A stretch of 64,000 nt of DNA from Streptomyces spinosus (GCF_020400655.1 NZ_JAINRC010000002.1:434001-498000), one strand, 5' to 3'; positions 1 through 10,351 are shown, numbered from the stretch's first letter. Program-made: numbers and translations. The notes: generated from the sequence alone by a model not told the origin.

Positions 1-200
1 CGGGTACCGATATACGGAAGGGGGCTCCAAGGGGCTCACGGCGGCGCTCAGCGCTTCGGGCCGTCAACCCATGGCTACTGGCGGGTCAGATGGCACTCCG
101 AGGCCCGCCGACGGGAGTTCCCGGGCGCCCCACAGCGGTGATCCACACCTGTGGACGGGGTACGACGGCACGCCGGACCAGGCGTCCGACGTGAGGTACA
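1..200. other. non-coding stretch, probable gyrB leader
   Basis: No convincing gene lies here. By the usual Streptomyces order, gyrB should begin just left of the window on the minus strand, so this is probably its leader. The only structure I see is a short inverted repeat, TCCACA-CC-TGTGGA, at 142-155, which resembles two half DnaA boxes facing each other. The gyrB assignment is inferred from gene order only. Confidence 0.45.
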
Positions 201-761
201 TCACCCGTAGGTGTCACCGGGTCCGGTGCTCCCCGGAGCCCGCAGCGGGCCGTAGCGGCGAGCCTGGCCGCCCGGATTGAGCACCTTGATCATCCGTACG
301 CTGCCGTGCCCGAGGTCCTCGTTGATCCGCGCCACCAGCGCCGGGGCGAGTACCCGCAGCTGGGTCGCCCAGGCCGTCGAGTCGCACTGGACGGTCAGCA
401 CCCGCTCGTCCTCGTCGTACCGCTGCGGCACACAGTGCCTGGCCAGGTCCTCCCCGACGATCTGCGGCCAGCGGCCCATCACCCCGCCCACCGCGGCCGG
501 CTTCTCCCAGCCGCGCTCGGTGATCAGCCGGTTGATCGCCGCGCCCAGCGCCATGGGGTCGCGTCCGTCGGCACGCGCGCCGGAGCGCAGCCCGCCGCCC
601 CGCCGCGCCTGCTTCTTCTGCCGCGCCGCGTCCCCCCGCGCGCGTGCCTGCTCCTTCGCCGCGCGCAACGCCACGCGCGCGAGGTCGACGCCGGACGGCT
701 CGTCACCGCCCCGGGCGGCCTTCTTCCGGGGATCGGGGGTGTCCGGCCCGTCGGCGCTCAT
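201..761 (-). CDS. dciA: DciA-like DUF721 protein, predicted replicative helicase operator
   Basis: This 186-residue protein has a charged, low-complexity N-terminus (about residues 1-65, rich in Lys, Arg and Ala) followed by a DUF721 domain (about 68-150) with a conserved [12 protein letters not shown] segment. DUF721 proteins between recF and gyrB in actinobacteria, such as Rv0004 of M. tuberculosis, are DciA, which helps load the DnaB helicase in bacteria lacking DnaC/DnaI. The ATG at 761 overlaps the recF stop by four bases (ATGA), so translation is probably coupled. Much longer upstream starts in this frame would run antisense-like through recF and are not credible. The helicase role is inferred from family and position; the dnaB partner lies at 40873-42351. 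Confidence 0.85.
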   Translation of the reverse strand: MSADGPDTPDPRKKAARGGDEPSGVDLARVALRAAKEQARARGDAARQKKQARRGGGLRSGARADGRDPMALGAAINRLITERGWEKPAAVGGVMGRWPQIVGEDLARHCVPQRYDEDERVLTVQCDSTAWATQLRVLAPALVARINEDLGHGSVRMIKVLNPGGQARRYGPLRAPGSTGPGDTYG

Positions 762-1882
762 ACGCGCTCCACCGTCCCGCCGGCCACCGTGTACCGCGCA
801 CCGGCCAGCACATGGGGTACGTCGTCGTCCACGGCGGCGGTGACCAGCACCTGCTCGCCCGGCGCGACCAGCTCCGCCAGCCGCTCCCGGCGGCGGGCGT
901 CCAGCTCCGCGAAGACGTCGTCCAGGATCAGCACCGGCTCGTTGCCCTCGGCGCGCAGCAGGTCGTAGGAGGCCAGCCGCAGCGCGAGGGCGTAGGACCA
1001 GGACTCGCCGTGCGAGGCGTAGCCCTTGGCCGGCAGCTGGCCGAGCTTGAGGAGCAGGTCGTCGCGGTGCGGCCCCACCAGGGTCACGCCCCGCTCGATC
1101 TCCTGCTTGCGCGCCTCCGCGAGGGCCGCCGTCAGCTGGGCGTAGAGGTCCTCGCGCGTGTGCGCCTCGCCGGGCGCCGACGGCTTGTACTCCAGCGTGA
1201 CCGGACCGCCCCCGGGAGCCAGCTGCTCGTACGCCTTGTCCGCGAGCGGCCGCAGCGAGGCGATGAGGTCCAGCCGCTGGGCCAGCAACTCGGCGCCCGC
1301 GCGCGCGAGGTGCTGGTCCCACACGTCGAGCGTGGACAGGTCCGCCCCCCTCTGCCCACCGTGCCGACGGGCCAGCGCGGCCGACTTCAACAGCGTGTTG
1401 CGCTGCTTGAGCACCCGCTCGTAGTCCGAGCGCACACCCGCCATCCGCGGGGACCGCGCGGTGATCAGCTCGTCGAGGAACCGCCGCCGCTCACCCGGGT
1501 CACCCTTGACGAGCGCGAGGTCCTCGGGCGCGAACAGCACGGTCCGTACGATCCCCAGCACGTCCCGCGGCCTGACCTGCGAGGAGCGGTTGATACGGGC
1601 ACGGTTGGCCCTGCCCGGGTTCAGCTCCAGCTCGATGAGCTGCTGCCGGTCGCCCTGCCGGACCTGCGCCCGCACGACCGCCCGCTCGGCGCCCATGCGG
1701 ACCAGGGGGGCGTCGGAGGCCACCCGGTGGCTGCCGAGGGTCGCCAGATAGCCGACCGCCTCCACGAGGTTGGTCTTGCCCTGCCCGTTGGGGCCGACGA
1801 AGGCGGTGACGCCCGGGTCGAGCGGGACCTCGGCCCGGGCGTACGAGCGGAAGTCGGCGAGCGACAGATGCGTGACGTGCAT
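758..1882 (-). CDS. recF: DNA replication and repair protein RecF
   Basis: RecF is an SMC-like ATPase that helps load RecA at single-strand gaps. The 374-residue product has the family's usual length. The Walker A motif GPNGQGKTN lies near residue 30, and the C-terminal ABC-type region has [13 protein letters not shown] (Walker B). The ATG at 1882 gives the conserved N-terminus [14 protein letters not shown]. The gene sits between gnd and dciA on the same strand, overlaps dciA by four bases, and is probably transcribed with it from the direction of oriC. Confidence 0.97.
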   Translation of the reverse strand: MHVTHLSLADFRSYARAEVPLDPGVTAFVGPNGQGKTNLVEAVGYLATLGSHRVASDAPLVRMGAERAVVRAQVRQGDRQQLIELELNPGRANRARINRSSQVRPRDVLGIVRTVLFAPEDLALVKGDPGERRRFLDELITARSPRMAGVRSDYERVLKQRNTLLKSAALARRHGGQRGADLSTLDVWDQHLARAGAELLAQRLDLIASLRPLADKAYEQLAPGGGPVTLEYKPSAPGEAHTREDLYAQLTAALAEARKQEIERGVTLVGPHRDDLLLKLGQLPAKGYASHGESWSYALALRLASYDLLRAEGNEPVLILDDVFAELDARRRERLAELVAPGEQVLVTAAVDDDVPHVLAGARYTVAGGTVERV

Positions 1883-1935
1883 GGCGGGACCGCCGGCCTC
1901 CCTCGTGCTTGTGGATCGCGGAGCGACCCTGTGGA

Positions 1936-2811
1936 TTACTTCTTCTCCACCGCGTGACCGCCGAACTGGTTGCGCAGCGCGGCGATCATCTTCATCTGCG
2001 GCGAGTCCTCCTGGCGGGAGGCGAACCGTGCGAACAGCGACGCGGTGATCGCCGGCAGCGGCACCGCGTTGTCGATCGCGGCCTCCACCGTCCAGCGTCC
2101 CTCGCCCGAGTCCTGCGCGTACCCGCGCAGACCCTCCAGGTGCTCGTCCTCGTCGAGGGCGTTCACCGCGAGGTCCAGCAGCCAGGAGCGGATGACCGTG
2201 CCCTCCTGCCAGGAGCGGAAGACCTCACGGACGTCCGTGACGGAGTCGACCTTCTCCAGCAGCTCCCAGCCCTCGGCGTAGGCCTGCATCATGGCGTACT
2301 CGATGCCGTTGTGGACCATCTTCGCGAAGTGGCCCGCGCCGACCTTGCCCGCGTGCACCGAACCGAAGTCGCCCTCCGGCTTCAGCGCGTCGAAGACCGG
2401 CTGCACCTTGGCGACGTTCTCGGCGTCGCCGCCGTACATCAGCGCGTACCCGTTCTCCAGGCCCCAGACGCCACCGGAGACACCGCAGTCGACGAAGCCT
2501 ATGCCCTTGGCGGCCAGCTCCTCGGCGTGCCTCTCGTCGTCCGTCCAGCGGGAGTTGCCGCCGTCCACGACCACGTCACCGGGCTCCAGCAGCTCCGCCA
2601 GCTGGTCGATGGTCGACTGGGTGGGCTCACCGGCCGGGACCATCACCCAGACCACGCGCGGGCCCTTGAGCTTGCCCACAAGCTCTTCCAGGCTGTGGAC
2701 ATCCGCGAGGTCCGCGTTGCGGTCGTATCCGAGGACGGTGTGGCCCGCGCGGCGGATCCGCTCGCGCATGTTGCCGCCCATCTTGCCGAGGCCGACGAGA
2801 CCGAGCTCCAT
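1936..2811 (-). CDS. gnd: 6-phosphogluconate dehydrogenase, short decarboxylating (GntZ/YqeC-type)
   Basis: The enzyme oxidises and decarboxylates 6-phosphogluconate to ribulose 5-phosphate in the pentose phosphate pathway. The 291-residue protein starts with the Rossmann motif [12 protein letters not shown] and has the substrate-binding DGGNSRW and CGVSGGVWG segments near residues 110-135 and [12 protein letters not shown] near 175-190. At about 290 residues it belongs to the short form of the family, often NAD-dependent, rather than the 470-residue form. I chose the ATG at 2811 because the Rossmann fold begins there; 13 extra codons upstream are unconserved in appearance. Its position between recF and dnaN is normal for Streptomyces. 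Confidence 0.93.
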   Translation of the reverse strand: MELGLVGLGKMGGNMRERIRRAGHTVLGYDRNADLADVHSLEELVGKLKGPRVVWVMVPAGEPTQSTIDQLAELLEPGDVVVDGGNSRWTDDERHAEELAAKGIGFVDCGVSGGVWGLENGYALMYGGDAENVAKVQPVFDALKPEGDFGSVHAGKVGAGHFAKMVHNGIEYAMMQAYAEGWELLEKVDSVTDVREVFRSWQEGTVIRSWLLDLAVNALDEDEHLEGLRGYAQDSGEGRWTVEAAIDNAVPLPAITASLFARFASRQEDSPQMKMIAALRNQFGGHAVEKK

Positions 2812-2983
2812 CAGTTGTGTCCTTAGGTCGCTGTGTGGCGTAGGAGGCACCGAAGTGCCGTGCCGAGCCTAAACCCGGACGCTCATGCACAGCTGTGGGC
2901 ATAGCCGCTCACCTGCGGGAACGACCCCGCCCACGGACTCGTGCCGCCCTGGCCGCGCGGCCGGCGCCCCCGCCCCGGCCGAT

Positions 2984-3020
2984 CACGGTGCCGGGCGCCC
3001 CTGCGGCACCCGGCACCGTG
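2984..3020 (-). terminator. intrinsic terminator downstream of dnaN
   Basis: A perfect 12-bp inverted repeat (CACGGTGCCGGG / CCCGGCACCGTG) with a 13-nt loop lies 18 bases past the dnaN stop codon. It lacks a T-run, as is common for Streptomyces terminators. The rest of 2812-3038 has no gene and presumably holds the promoter of gnd-recF-dciA. Confidence 0.65.
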
Positions 3021-3038
3021 CACAGCTGTGGACGACGA

Positions 3039-4169
3039 TCAGCCGCTGAGCCGCACCGGCATGATCAGGTACTTGTACGCCTCGTCGGCCTCCGCGTCCA
3101 CCGCCGGCTTGCCGCTCAGCAGCGCCGGCTTCGTGGACGTCGTGAACGACAACTGCGCCACCGGCGAGTCGATCGCGCTCAGACCGTCCAGCAGGAACGT
3201 CGGGTTGAACGCGATGGAGATGTCATCGCCGTCCAGCTGGGCGTCCACCCTTTCCACAGCCTGTGCGTCGTCGCTCGACCCCGCCTCCAGGATCAGCACG
3301 CCCTGCTCGAAGCTCAGCCGCACCGGGGTGTTCCGCTCGGCGACCAGCGCCACACGCTTGACGGCCTCCACGAAGGGCGCGGTCTCGATCACGGCGATGG
3401 AGTTGAACTCGGTCGGGAACAGCGTGCGGTACTTCGGCAGGTCGCCCTCGAGCAGGCGCGTGGTCGTACGCCGCCCGGCGCCCTCGAAACCGATCAGGCC
3501 CTCACCGGCACCGGACCCGGACAGCGCCAGCGTGACGCTGTCGCCGGCGCCCAGCGACTTCGCGGTGTCCAGCAGCGTCTTGGCCGGGACCAGGGCGACC
3601 GCGGACGCGTCCGGGTTCTCCGGCTTCCACAGGAACTCGCGGACCGCGAAGCGGTAGCGGTCGGTGGAGGCCAGGGTGACCGTGTCGCCCTCGATCTCGA
3701 TGCGCACACCGGTGAGCACCGGGAGCGTGTCGTCCCGGCCGGCCGCGATGGCCACCTGGGAGACGGCCGCGGCGAAGACCTCGCCGGGGACGGTGCCGGT
3801 CGCGTTCGGCATCTGCGGCAGCGCCGGGTACTCCTCCACAGGCAGGGTGTGGAGGGTGAACCGGGAGGAGCCGCACGTCACCGTGGCTCGTACACCGTCT
3901 GTGGAAATCTCCACCGGCCGGTTGGGCAGGGCGCGGGAGATGTCGGCGAGCAGCCGGCCGGAGACGAGGACCGTGCCCTCCTCCTCGACCTCCGCCTCGA
4001 CGTTCACCCGCGCGGAGACCTCGTAGTCGAAGCTGGACAGGCTGAGCTGGCCGTCCTCCGCCTTCAGCAGCAGGCCGGCGAGGACAGGCGCCGGCGGACG
4101 GGCCGGGAGGCTGCGTGCGGCCCACGCCACTGCCTCCGCGAGTACGTCGCGTTCCACCCGGATCTTCAC
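3039..4169 (-). CDS. dnaN: DNA polymerase III beta subunit (sliding clamp)
   Basis: The clamp encircles DNA and tethers the replicative polymerase. The 376-residue protein has the expected length for three repeated clamp domains, starts MKIRVERDVLAEAVAWAARS from a GTG at 4169, and ends in the conserved YKYLIMPVRLS segment that forms the partner-binding pocket. It is separated from dnaA by oriC and reads away from the origin on the same strand. Confidence 0.97.
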   Translation of the reverse strand: MKIRVERDVLAEAVAWAARSLPARPPAPVLAGLLLKAEDGQLSLSSFDYEVSARVNVEAEVEEEGTVLVSGRLLADISRALPNRPVEISTDGVRATVTCGSSRFTLHTLPVEEYPALPQMPNATGTVPGEVFAAAVSQVAIAAGRDDTLPVLTGVRIEIEGDTVTLASTDRYRFAVREFLWKPENPDASAVALVPAKTLLDTAKSLGAGDSVTLALSGSGAGEGLIGFEGAGRRTTTRLLEGDLPKYRTLFPTEFNSIAVIETAPFVEAVKRVALVAERNTPVRLSFEQGVLILEAGSSDDAQAVERVDAQLDGDDISIAFNPTFLLDGLSAIDSPVAQLSFTTSTKPALLSGKPAVDAEADEAYKYLIMPVRLSG

Positions 4170-5174
4170 CGTAAGCCGCCTCCTGATGCTGCCGTTGCTG
4201 CTGAGTCCTCCGACTCGGTGTCACCGCCCTCTGCGACGGGAAGGACACCGGAACCAGTCTGACGCACGGCACTGACAGTAGGTGCCCGTTGGGGTCAAGT
4301 CCGCCCGAGGGGCAGCCGGGCGCGAGACAGCGAGTTGTGCACAGGCCCCGCTTCGAAACGATTGCCGAGCTCTCTCTAGTCGGGAGTAGTAGTAGGGCCT
4401 GTGGATACCGTGGATAACCACGTTTGCCCAGCTCAGCGCGGGAATTTTGTCCACCGGGCCTGTGGGTGGAGGCAGTGGACAACCGGGGCTGTCTGTGGAG
4501 AACGGAAAGTTCTGCACACACCGCCCACAGGCTGAGGGCAGTTCTCCCCAGCTGTGTCCCCAGGAATACCCAGGTTTCCCACACCCCAATCCGGCAGCTT
4601 CCTGTGACGGCTTTCACTCGACGCGGTGAGCGGGCCCGCCGGGTTGCCGAACAGTGGACAGCACTGTGGAGAAGCTGGGGATCGCTGGGGACAACCGCCC
4701 CCAGCCTGTGGGTCGTCGGTGGACAACTCCGTGCACAGGCTGTGGATCCCGGTGTTGTCCACAGTCTGTGGAGATCGTTCGTCCACGATTCCACAGGCCT
4801 CTGAGCTGGGCGGAAGCCGGGGACAAGGTTTCCCTGTGGACACGGTTCGGGACAACTCCACAGTCCCCAGGATGTGGACGGAAGAAAGTCACCGAATCTG
4901 TGGAGAGTGGCCGTAACCAGGCAAGTAATCGAACACCGGGTGGCGTGCGGGGTCGTCACGGGAGCGGTGCCGCCGGCGTCTGACGGGGCGTCCCGGCTCC
5001 ACTCGGCCCCTCATCCCGGCTCGCTCGGCCCTGATCCCGCCTCGCTCGGCCCGGTCCGGTTCCGCTCAGCCTGTGTGCGGGCAGGAGGCGGCCGGCGGGC
5101 ATGCGAAAGGCGCCCCCGGGATCTCCTCCCCGAAGGCGCCTCGGTGCGGCCGCAGGACCGTCGCCGGCCGCGGG
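4170..5174. other. oriC: oriC, replication origin with about 20 DnaA boxes
   Basis: The 1-kb gap between dnaA and dnaN is filled from 4335 to 4907 with DnaA-box-like nonamers in both orientations (Streptomyces consensus TTGTCCACA). One, at 4755-4763, is a perfect match. One-mismatch copies start at 4335, 4447, 4474, 4494, 4665, 4686, 4718 and 4835. Two-mismatch copies start at 4400, 4409, 4653, 4741, 4767, 4779, 4787, 4818, 4847, 4873 and 4899. Most are in the TGTGGA orientation. As in known Streptomyces origins there is no conspicuous AT-rich 13-mer block. Reading frames in this stretch follow the box repeats and are not genes. Bases 4920-5174 hold no further clear boxes. Confidence 0.95.
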
Positions 5175-7121
5175 TCAGCCGTTCTTGATGCGGTTGGTCA
5201 GCTCGGTCACCTGGTTGTAGATCGACCGCCGCTCGGCCATCAGCGCCCGGATCTTGCGATCGGCGTGCATGACGGTCGTGTGGTCCCGCCCGCCGAACTG
5301 CGCCCCGATCTTCGGCAACGACAGGTCCGTCAGCTCCCGGCACAGGTACATCGCGATCTGCCGTGCGGTGACCAGCTGACGGCCGCGCGAGCTGCCGCAC
5401 AGGTCCTCGACCGTGAGCCCGAAGTAGTCCGCGGTCGCCGCCATGATGGCCGTCGCGGTGATCTCCGGTGTCGAGTCCTCGCCCCCGGGGATCAGGTCCT
5501 TCAGGACGATCTCCGTCAGGCCCAGGTCCACCGGCTGCCGGTTGAGCGAGGCGAACGCCGTCACCCGGATCAGCGCGCCCTCCAGCTCACGGATGTTCCG
5601 CGAGATCCGGGAGGCGATGAACTCCAGCACCTCCGGCGGTGCGTTGAGCTGCTCCTGCACCGCCTTCTTCCGCAGGATCGCGATGCGCGTCTCCAGCTCG
5701 GGCGGCTGGACGTCGGTGATCAGGCCCCACTCGAAGCGGTTGCGCAGCCGGTCCTCCAGCGTGACCAGCTGCTTGGGCGGCCGGTCGCTGGAGAGCACGA
5801 TCTGCTTGTTCGCGTTGTGGAGCGTGTTGAAGGTGTGGAAGAACTCCTCCTGCGTCGACTCCTTGTCCGCGAGGAACTGGATGTCGTCGACGAGCAGGAT
5901 GTCCATCTCCCGGTAGCGCTTGCGGAAGCTGTCGCCCTTGCCGTCGCGGATGGAGTTGATGAACTCGTTGGTGAACTCCTCCGAGCTGACGTACCGCACC
6001 CGCGTGCCCGGGTACAGGCTGCGCGCGTAGTGCCCGATCGCGTGCAGCAGGTGCGTCTTGCCGAGCCCCGACTCCCCGTAGATGAACAGGGGGTTGTAGG
6101 CCTTCGCCGGAGCCTCGGCGACCGCGACCGCCGCGGCGTGCGCGAACCGGTTGGAGGCGCCGATGACGAACGTGTCGAACAGGTACTTCGGGTTCAGCCG
6201 CGCGGTCGGCTCACCGGGGCCGCTCGCCGGCACCGGCTGCGCGGCCGACGGCCCGGAGGCGCCCGCCGGGGGCATGTCCGGGCGGCCGGGACCACCGCGG
6301 TGCACCGGCGGCTCGGGCAGCTCACGGCGGACCGGTTCGCGCTGGTCGTACTCGGTCCGCGACGGGTCGTAGTCCCCGCGCGGGGCGTCGTAGTCCGGGC
6401 GGGACGGCTCGTACTCCGCGCGCGGGCCGTCGTAGTCGCCGCGCTGCTGCTCGTACGGCGACCGGTCCCTGCCCTGCGGGCGGTAGTCCTGGGACGGCGA
6501 GCCGTACGCGTCCCCGGAGCCGTAGCCGTCCTGGGACGACGGCGAGGCGTACGGATCGCGCTCGGGGAAGCCGAGCCGGGGCTGCTGCCAGCCGTACTCG
6601 TCCTGCCCGGGGCGCGGCCAGGCGCCGGGCTCGGGGCGCTGGTACTCCGACGGGTAGGCCGGGCGGGCGGTGGGGAGCTGGTCCGGGCGGGCGGGCGGCA
6701 GCTGCTCGGCGCGCGGGTCGCCGGCCGGACGGTCGCCGCGGTGACGGCCGTAGCCCTCGTAGGGCCCCGCGGGGAGTTCCGGCTCCTCGTAGCGCTGCTT
6801 CGGCGTCTGCGGCGCGGGGGGTGCCGCGGGCGCGGGCGGCTCGCCCGCCGAGTCGTCCACGGTGATCGCGATCCGGATGGGGCGGCCGCACTCCCGGCTC
6901 AGCGTCTCGCTGACGATCGGTGCCAGGCGGCCTTCCAGCACACCCTTCGCGAATTCGTTCGGTACGGCCAGCAGGGCCGTGTCCGCGACCAGCGCGAGCG
7001 GCTGGCAGCGCCGGATCCAGTGCTCGTCCTTCGCCTCCACACCCTGTCCGCGGCCCTCTCCGAGGAGCTGCTCCAGTACTCGTGGCCACACTGCGGCAAG
7101 ATCGGCAGGTACGTCAGCCAC
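5175..7121 (-). CDS. dnaA: chromosomal replication initiator DnaA
   Basis: DnaA binds the oriC boxes and opens the origin. The 648-residue protein starts at a GTG at 7121 ([17 protein letters not shown]), matching domain I, which interacts with the helicase. A long linker rich in Tyr, Asp, Pro, Gly and Arg (roughly 110-300) is the expanded domain II typical of Streptomyces. The AAA+ domain III carries Walker [10 protein letters not shown] near 348 and [14 protein letters not shown]. Domain IV carries the DNA-binding signature [15 protein letters not shown] near 607-622. The reading frame stays open to 7463, but those codons run through the promoter and DnaA boxes and are not used. Confidence 0.97.
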   Translation of the reverse strand: MADVPADLAAVWPRVLEQLLGEGRGQGVEAKDEHWIRRCQPLALVADTALLAVPNEFAKGVLEGRLAPIVSETLSRECGRPIRIAITVDDSAGEPPAPAAPPAPQTPKQRYEEPELPAGPYEGYGRHRGDRPAGDPRAEQLPPARPDQLPTARPAYPSEYQRPEPGAWPRPGQDEYGWQQPRLGFPERDPYASPSSQDGYGSGDAYGSPSQDYRPQGRDRSPYEQQRGDYDGPRAEYEPSRPDYDAPRGDYDPSRTEYDQREPVRRELPEPPVHRGGPGRPDMPPAGASGPSAAQPVPASGPGEPTARLNPKYLFDTFVIGASNRFAHAAAVAVAEAPAKAYNPLFIYGESGLGKTHLLHAIGHYARSLYPGTRVRYVSSEEFTNEFINSIRDGKGDSFRKRYREMDILLVDDIQFLADKESTQEEFFHTFNTLHNANKQIVLSSDRPPKQLVTLEDRLRNRFEWGLITDVQPPELETRIAILRKKAVQEQLNAPPEVLEFIASRISRNIRELEGALIRVTAFASLNRQPVDLGLTEIVLKDLIPGGEDSTPEITATAIMAATADYFGLTVEDLCGSSRGRQLVTARQIAMYLCRELTDLSLPKIGAQFGGRDHTTVMHADRKIRALMAERRSIYNQVTELTNRIKNG

Positions 7122-7244
7122 AGGGCACGCTCTCTCACAGGTCCCACGAACGTGTGGTTCGCGGACGGGTCGGGATGGGATCCGGGTGGTGGGCGGGGGC
7201 AATCCCGCTCGGGTGGGGACAAGGGAACGAATCGGAGTCCAGCC

Positions 7245-7299
7245 ACGGTAGTCAGCGCGGCGGGTACGGTTCAAGTTGTTGTCCCCAGCCTGTGGACAG
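7245..7299 (-). promoter_or_regulatory. dnaA promoter with two opposed DnaA boxes
   Basis: On the minus strand TTGAAC (7274-7269) and TACCGT (7250-7245), 18 bp apart, fit a vegetative promoter about 125 bp ahead of the dnaA GTG. Immediately upstream are two DnaA-box-like nonamers in opposite orientation separated by 3 bp: TTGTCCCCA (7279-7287) and TGTGGACAG (7291-7299), each one mismatch from consensus. DnaA autoregulation through such boxes is known in Streptomyces. The hexamers are my reading and unproven. The remaining 7300-7517 must hold the rpmH promoter and includes a GATCAC-N5-GTGATC repeat at 7401-7417. Confidence 0.6.
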
Positions 7300-7517
7300 T
7301 GTCCCCCGGCGCCCCTCGGTTTGACCGGATGGCGCAGCCCCGCGTACCGTAACCAGGTCGAGTTGTCGATGGCTGCTGCCGCCTGCCTCCGATGGGCACA
7401 GATCACGTCAGGTGATCGGGAAGCGGTGCACTCGGGCGTGACGCGAGCTACTCGTGGGCGCACGGTGACAGCCAGGACGGCACCCCGCCACTACCGATTC
7501 TTTTCTGGAGCCCCCGA

Positions 7518-7655
7518 GTGAGCAAGCGCACCTTCCAGCCGAACAACCGTCGTCGCGCGAAGACCCACGGCTTCCGGCTGCGTATGCGCACCCGTGCCGG
7601 CCGCGCGATCCTCGCGTCCCGCCGTAGCAAGGGTCGCGCCCGCCTGTCCGCCTGA
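7518..7655 (+). CDS. rpmH: 50S ribosomal protein L34
   Basis: L34 is a small, very basic large-subunit protein. The 45-codon frame starts at a GTG at 7518 behind TGGAG and encodes [19 protein letters not shown] followed by the basic tail ending ARLSA. It is read away from oriC, divergently from dnaA, and leads the rpmH-rnpA-yidD-yidC-jag operon, with rnpA 21 bases downstream. Confidence 0.97.
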   Translation: MSKRTFQPNNRRRAKTHGFRLRMRTRAGRAILASRRSKGRARLSA

Positions 7656-7676
7656 TCCCGATCAGGTCATGACGTC

Positions 7677-8048
7677 GTGCTGCCCACCGAGAACCGGCTG
7701 AGGCGGCGCGAGGACTTCGCGACCGCGGTACGACGAGGTCGTCGGGCCGGACGCCCGACCCTCGTCGTCCACCTTCGAAGCGGTGCCACGGACCCGCACG
7801 CGCCTGGGGAGAGCGCTCCCCCGACGCGTGCGGGTTTCGTCGTGAGCAAGGCCGTGGGTGGCGCGGTCGTGCGCAACACAGTGAAGCGCAGACTGCGTCA
7901 TCTGATGCGTGACCGAGTCGCCCTGTTCCCCCCCGGTAGCCTGGTAGTCGTACGAGCGCTGCCCGGAGCGGGCGACGCAGACCACGCACAGCTGGCCCGA
8001 GACCTGGATGCCGCCCTACAGCGGCTGCTGGGAGGGGGCGCGCGATGA
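7677..8048 (+). CDS. rnpA: ribonuclease P protein component
   Basis: RnpA assists the RNase P RNA in trimming tRNA 5' ends. The 123-residue protein starts at a GTG at 7677 ([20 protein letters not shown]). It has the family's RNR signature in [16 protein letters not shown] near residues 63-78. The stop overlaps the ATG of yidD by four bases, so the two are translationally coupled, which is the usual arrangement. Confidence 0.96.
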   Translation: MLPTENRLRRREDFATAVRRGRRAGRPTLVVHLRSGATDPHAPGESAPPTRAGFVVSKAVGGAVVRNTVKRRLRHLMRDRVALFPPGSLVVVRALPGAGDADHAQLARDLDAALQRLLGGGAR

Positions 8049-8419
8049 AGTACCCGCTGCTGGCTCTGATCAAGCTGTACCAGTGGACGATCAGTCCATT
8101 GCTGGGGCCGGTGTGCAAGTACTACCCGTCGTGCTCCCACTACGGCTACACGGCCATCGACCGGCACGGTGCGATCAAGGGAACGGCACTCACCGCCTGG
8201 CGCATCCTCCGGTGCAATCCGTGGTCGCTGGGCGGTGTGGACCATGTTCCGCCGCGTAAGCGCCCGCGGTGGCACGAAATGCTGCGCAATGCGTGGCGCG
8301 CACGCAGGGGCGGACCCTCCGCCGCCGAACCGGCCACCGAAGCGAAGCCCGAGAAGCCTGCTTCCGAGCTTCCTCCGAGCCCGGCCGCAGAGACCTCGTC
8401 CCATGCCCAAGGAGCATGA
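8045..8419 (+). CDS. yidD: membrane protein insertion efficiency factor YidD
   Basis: YidD is a small amphipathic membrane-associated protein thought to assist YidC-dependent insertion. The first 75 residues are the conserved domain, with [14 protein letters not shown], the cysteine-containing [14 protein letters not shown] and [17 protein letters not shown]-terminal extension of about 45 residues rich in Ala, Pro and Glu is variable. The ATG overlaps rnpA, and yidC begins three bases after the stop. Confidence 0.94.
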   Translation: MKYPLLALIKLYQWTISPLLGPVCKYYPSCSHYGYTAIDRHGAIKGTALTAWRILRCNPWSLGGVDHVPPRKRPRWHEMLRNAWRARRGGPSAAEPATEAKPEKPASELPPSPAAETSSHAQGA

Positions 8420-8422
8420 TTA

Positions 8423-9706
8423 GTGGACACGATTGCCAGCCTCTTCAGTTTCATCACCTGGCCCGTCTCCTGGGTCATCGTCCAGTTCCACAAGGTGTAC
8501 GGGGCGCTCTTCGGCCCTGACACCGGATGGGCCTGGGGCCTGTCCATCGTGTCCCTGGTGATCCTGATCCGCATCTGCCTGATCCCGCTCTTCGTGAAGC
8601 AGATCAAGTCGACGCGCGCGATGCAGACGCTCCAGCCGGAGATGAAGAAGATCCAGGAGCGCTACAAGAACGACCGGCAGCGTCAGTCCGAAGAGATGAT
8701 GAAGCTGTACAAGGAGACGGGCACCAACCCGCTCTCCTCGTGCCTTCCCATCCTGGCGCAGTCCCCCTTCTTCTTCGCCCTGTACCACGTGCTCAACGGC
8801 ATCGCGACGGGCAAGACCATCGGTGTCATCAACGAGCCGCTGCTCGCCAGCGCCCGTCACGCGCACATCTTCGGCGCTCCGCTGGCCGCCAAGTTCTTCA
8901 GCAGCGAGAGCCAGATCACCGCTCTCGGCGCCTCGCTGACCGACGTCCGTGTCGTCACCGCGATCATGATCGTGCTGATGTCGGCGTCGCAGTTCTACAC
9001 GCAGCGCCAGCTGATGACGAAGAACGTCGACACCACGGTGAAGACGCCGTTCATGCAGCAGCAGAAGATGCTGATGTACGTCTTCCCGGTCATGTTCGCC
9101 GTCTTCGGTGTGAACTTCCCGGTCGGTGTCCTCGTCTACTGGCTGACCACCAACGTGTGGACCATGGGCCAGCAGATGTACGTCATCCACAACAACCCGA
9201 CCCCGGGTTCCAAGGCCCAGGCCGCCTACCTGGAGCGCCTGACCAAGCACGTCACGGAGCACGGCAAGATCCGCCGGCGCAGCGAGAAGGTCATCATCAA
9301 GGCGATCGTCGCCAAGGGCCGCGACCGGAACGAGTTCGAGCGCAAGTTCATCAACGCGCTGAACAAGGCGGGTCTCGCCGCCCAGGCCGACGGCACCGTG
9401 ACGAAGAGCACGGTCCAGGCCGCGGCGCAGACCGAGGAAGGCGCGGTCACCGGCACCGGCACCGGCACCACCACGGCCGCCGCCGCCCGGCGCCAGCAGC
9501 CCAAGCGTCAGACCAAGGCCCAGCGCCAGTCCGCGCCCAAGCAGGCGGGTGAGCCCACCTCGCTGGAGAAGTCCGACGAGCCGCAGGACGCCAAGCCCGC
9601 TGCTGCCAAGCAGCCCCAGAAGCCCGGCTCCGGCACCCGCAGCAAGGCCCAGTCCGGCCAGCGCAAGGGTGGCCCGCAGCGGCCCAAGTCCCCGTCCAAG
9701 AAGTAA
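8423..9706 (+). CDS. yidC: membrane protein insertase YidC (Oxa1 family)
   Basis: YidC inserts and folds inner-membrane proteins, alone or with SecYEG. The 427-residue protein starts at a GTG behind AAGGAG. It lacks the large periplasmic P1 domain of proteobacterial YidC, as expected for actinobacteria. Membrane segments are visible near residues 1-25, 33-55 (with the conserved Arg in [11 protein letters not shown]), 105-125, 170-190 and 210-240. After about residue 300 the tail is highly basic and rich in Gln, Ala and Lys, consistent with ribosome contact. Confidence 0.95.
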   Translation: MDTIASLFSFITWPVSWVIVQFHKVYGALFGPDTGWAWGLSIVSLVILIRICLIPLFVKQIKSTRAMQTLQPEMKKIQERYKNDRQRQSEEMMKLYKETGTNPLSSCLPILAQSPFFFALYHVLNGIATGKTIGVINEPLLASARHAHIFGAPLAAKFFSSESQITALGASLTDVRVVTAIMIVLMSASQFYTQRQLMTKNVDTTVKTPFMQQQKMLMYVFPVMFAVFGVNFPVGVLVYWLTTNVWTMGQQMYVIHNNPTPGSKAQAAYLERLTKHVTEHGKIRRRSEKVIIKAIVAKGRDRNEFERKFINALNKAGLAAQADGTVTKSTVQAAAQTEEGAVTGTGTGTTTAAAARRQQPKRQTKAQRQSAPKQAGEPTSLEKSDEPQDAKPAAAKQPQKPGSGTRSKAQSGQRKGGPQRPKSPSKK

Positions 9707-9721
9707 GAAGGAGCCCATCCC

Positions 9722-10234
9722 GTGACGGAAGGCACCACCTCCGCCGCTGCCGAGGGTGCAGACACCCTCACCCGCCTGGAGCAGGAGGGTGAGATCGCGG
9801 CGGACTACCTGGAGGGTCTGCTGGACATCGCCGACCTCGACGGCGACATCGACATGGACGTCGAGGCCGACCGCGCCTCCGTGTCGATCATCAGCGACAC
9901 CGGCAGCCGCGACCTGCAGAAGCTGGTCGGCCGGGACGGCGAGGTGCTGGAGGCGCTGCAGGAGCTGACGCGCCTGGCGGTGCACCGGGAGACCGGCGAC
10001 CGCAGCCGGCTGATGCTGGACATCGCGGGGTACCGGGCCAAGAAGCGGTCCGAGCTGTCCGAGCTGGGTGCCAAGGCCGCCGCCGAGGTCAAGAGCAGCG
10101 GTGAGCCCGTGCAGCTCAAGCCGATGACCCCGTTCGAGCGCAAGGTCGTGCACGACGCGGTCAAGGCCGCGGGGCTGCGCAGCGAGTCCGAGGGCGAGGA
10201 GCCGCAGCGGTTCGTCGTCGTGCTGCCCGCCTGA
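9722..10234 (+). CDS. jag: Jag/KhpB-like RNA-binding protein (KH and R3H domains)
   Basis: The 170-residue protein has a type II KH domain (about 30-100, with LQKLVGRDGEVLEALQELTRLAV) and an R3H domain near 135-150 (MTPFERKVVHDAVKA). It lacks the separate Jag-N domain of Bacillus SpoIIIJ-associated protein. Homologues bind RNA and influence cell elongation. It begins with a GTG 15 bases after yidC and is followed by a terminator, so it closes the rpmH operon. Confidence 0.93.
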   Translation: MTEGTTSAAAEGADTLTRLEQEGEIAADYLEGLLDIADLDGDIDMDVEADRASVSIISDTGSRDLQKLVGRDGEVLEALQELTRLAVHRETGDRSRLMLDIAGYRAKKRSELSELGAKAAAEVKSSGEPVQLKPMTPFERKVVHDAVKAAGLRSESEGEEPQRFVVVLPA

Positions 10235-10252
10235 TCGGCTCTCCCGTTCCAC

Positions 10253-10281
10253 CGGCCCCGTCTGTTGAGCAGGCGGGGCCG
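10253..10281 (+). terminator. terminator after jag
   Basis: The stem GGCCCCGTCTG / CAGGCGGGGCC (one G-U pair) has a 5-base centre and is followed by AACTTT. It lies about 20 bases past the jag stop and separates the rpmH operon from rsmG. Confidence 0.7.
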
Positions 10282-10351
10282 AACTTTGTCAGCCTGGTAG
10301 TTCTGGTGGCCGGTGCGCGAAGCGCCGGCGCTGTACGGAAGGACGGTCCCC

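Noticed and set aside
4221..4983. Overlapping reading frames inside oriC on both strands
   Set aside because: The frames follow the repeated DnaA boxes and have unusual Cys/Pro/Thr-rich composition with no domain; oriC is non-coding in all related genomes.
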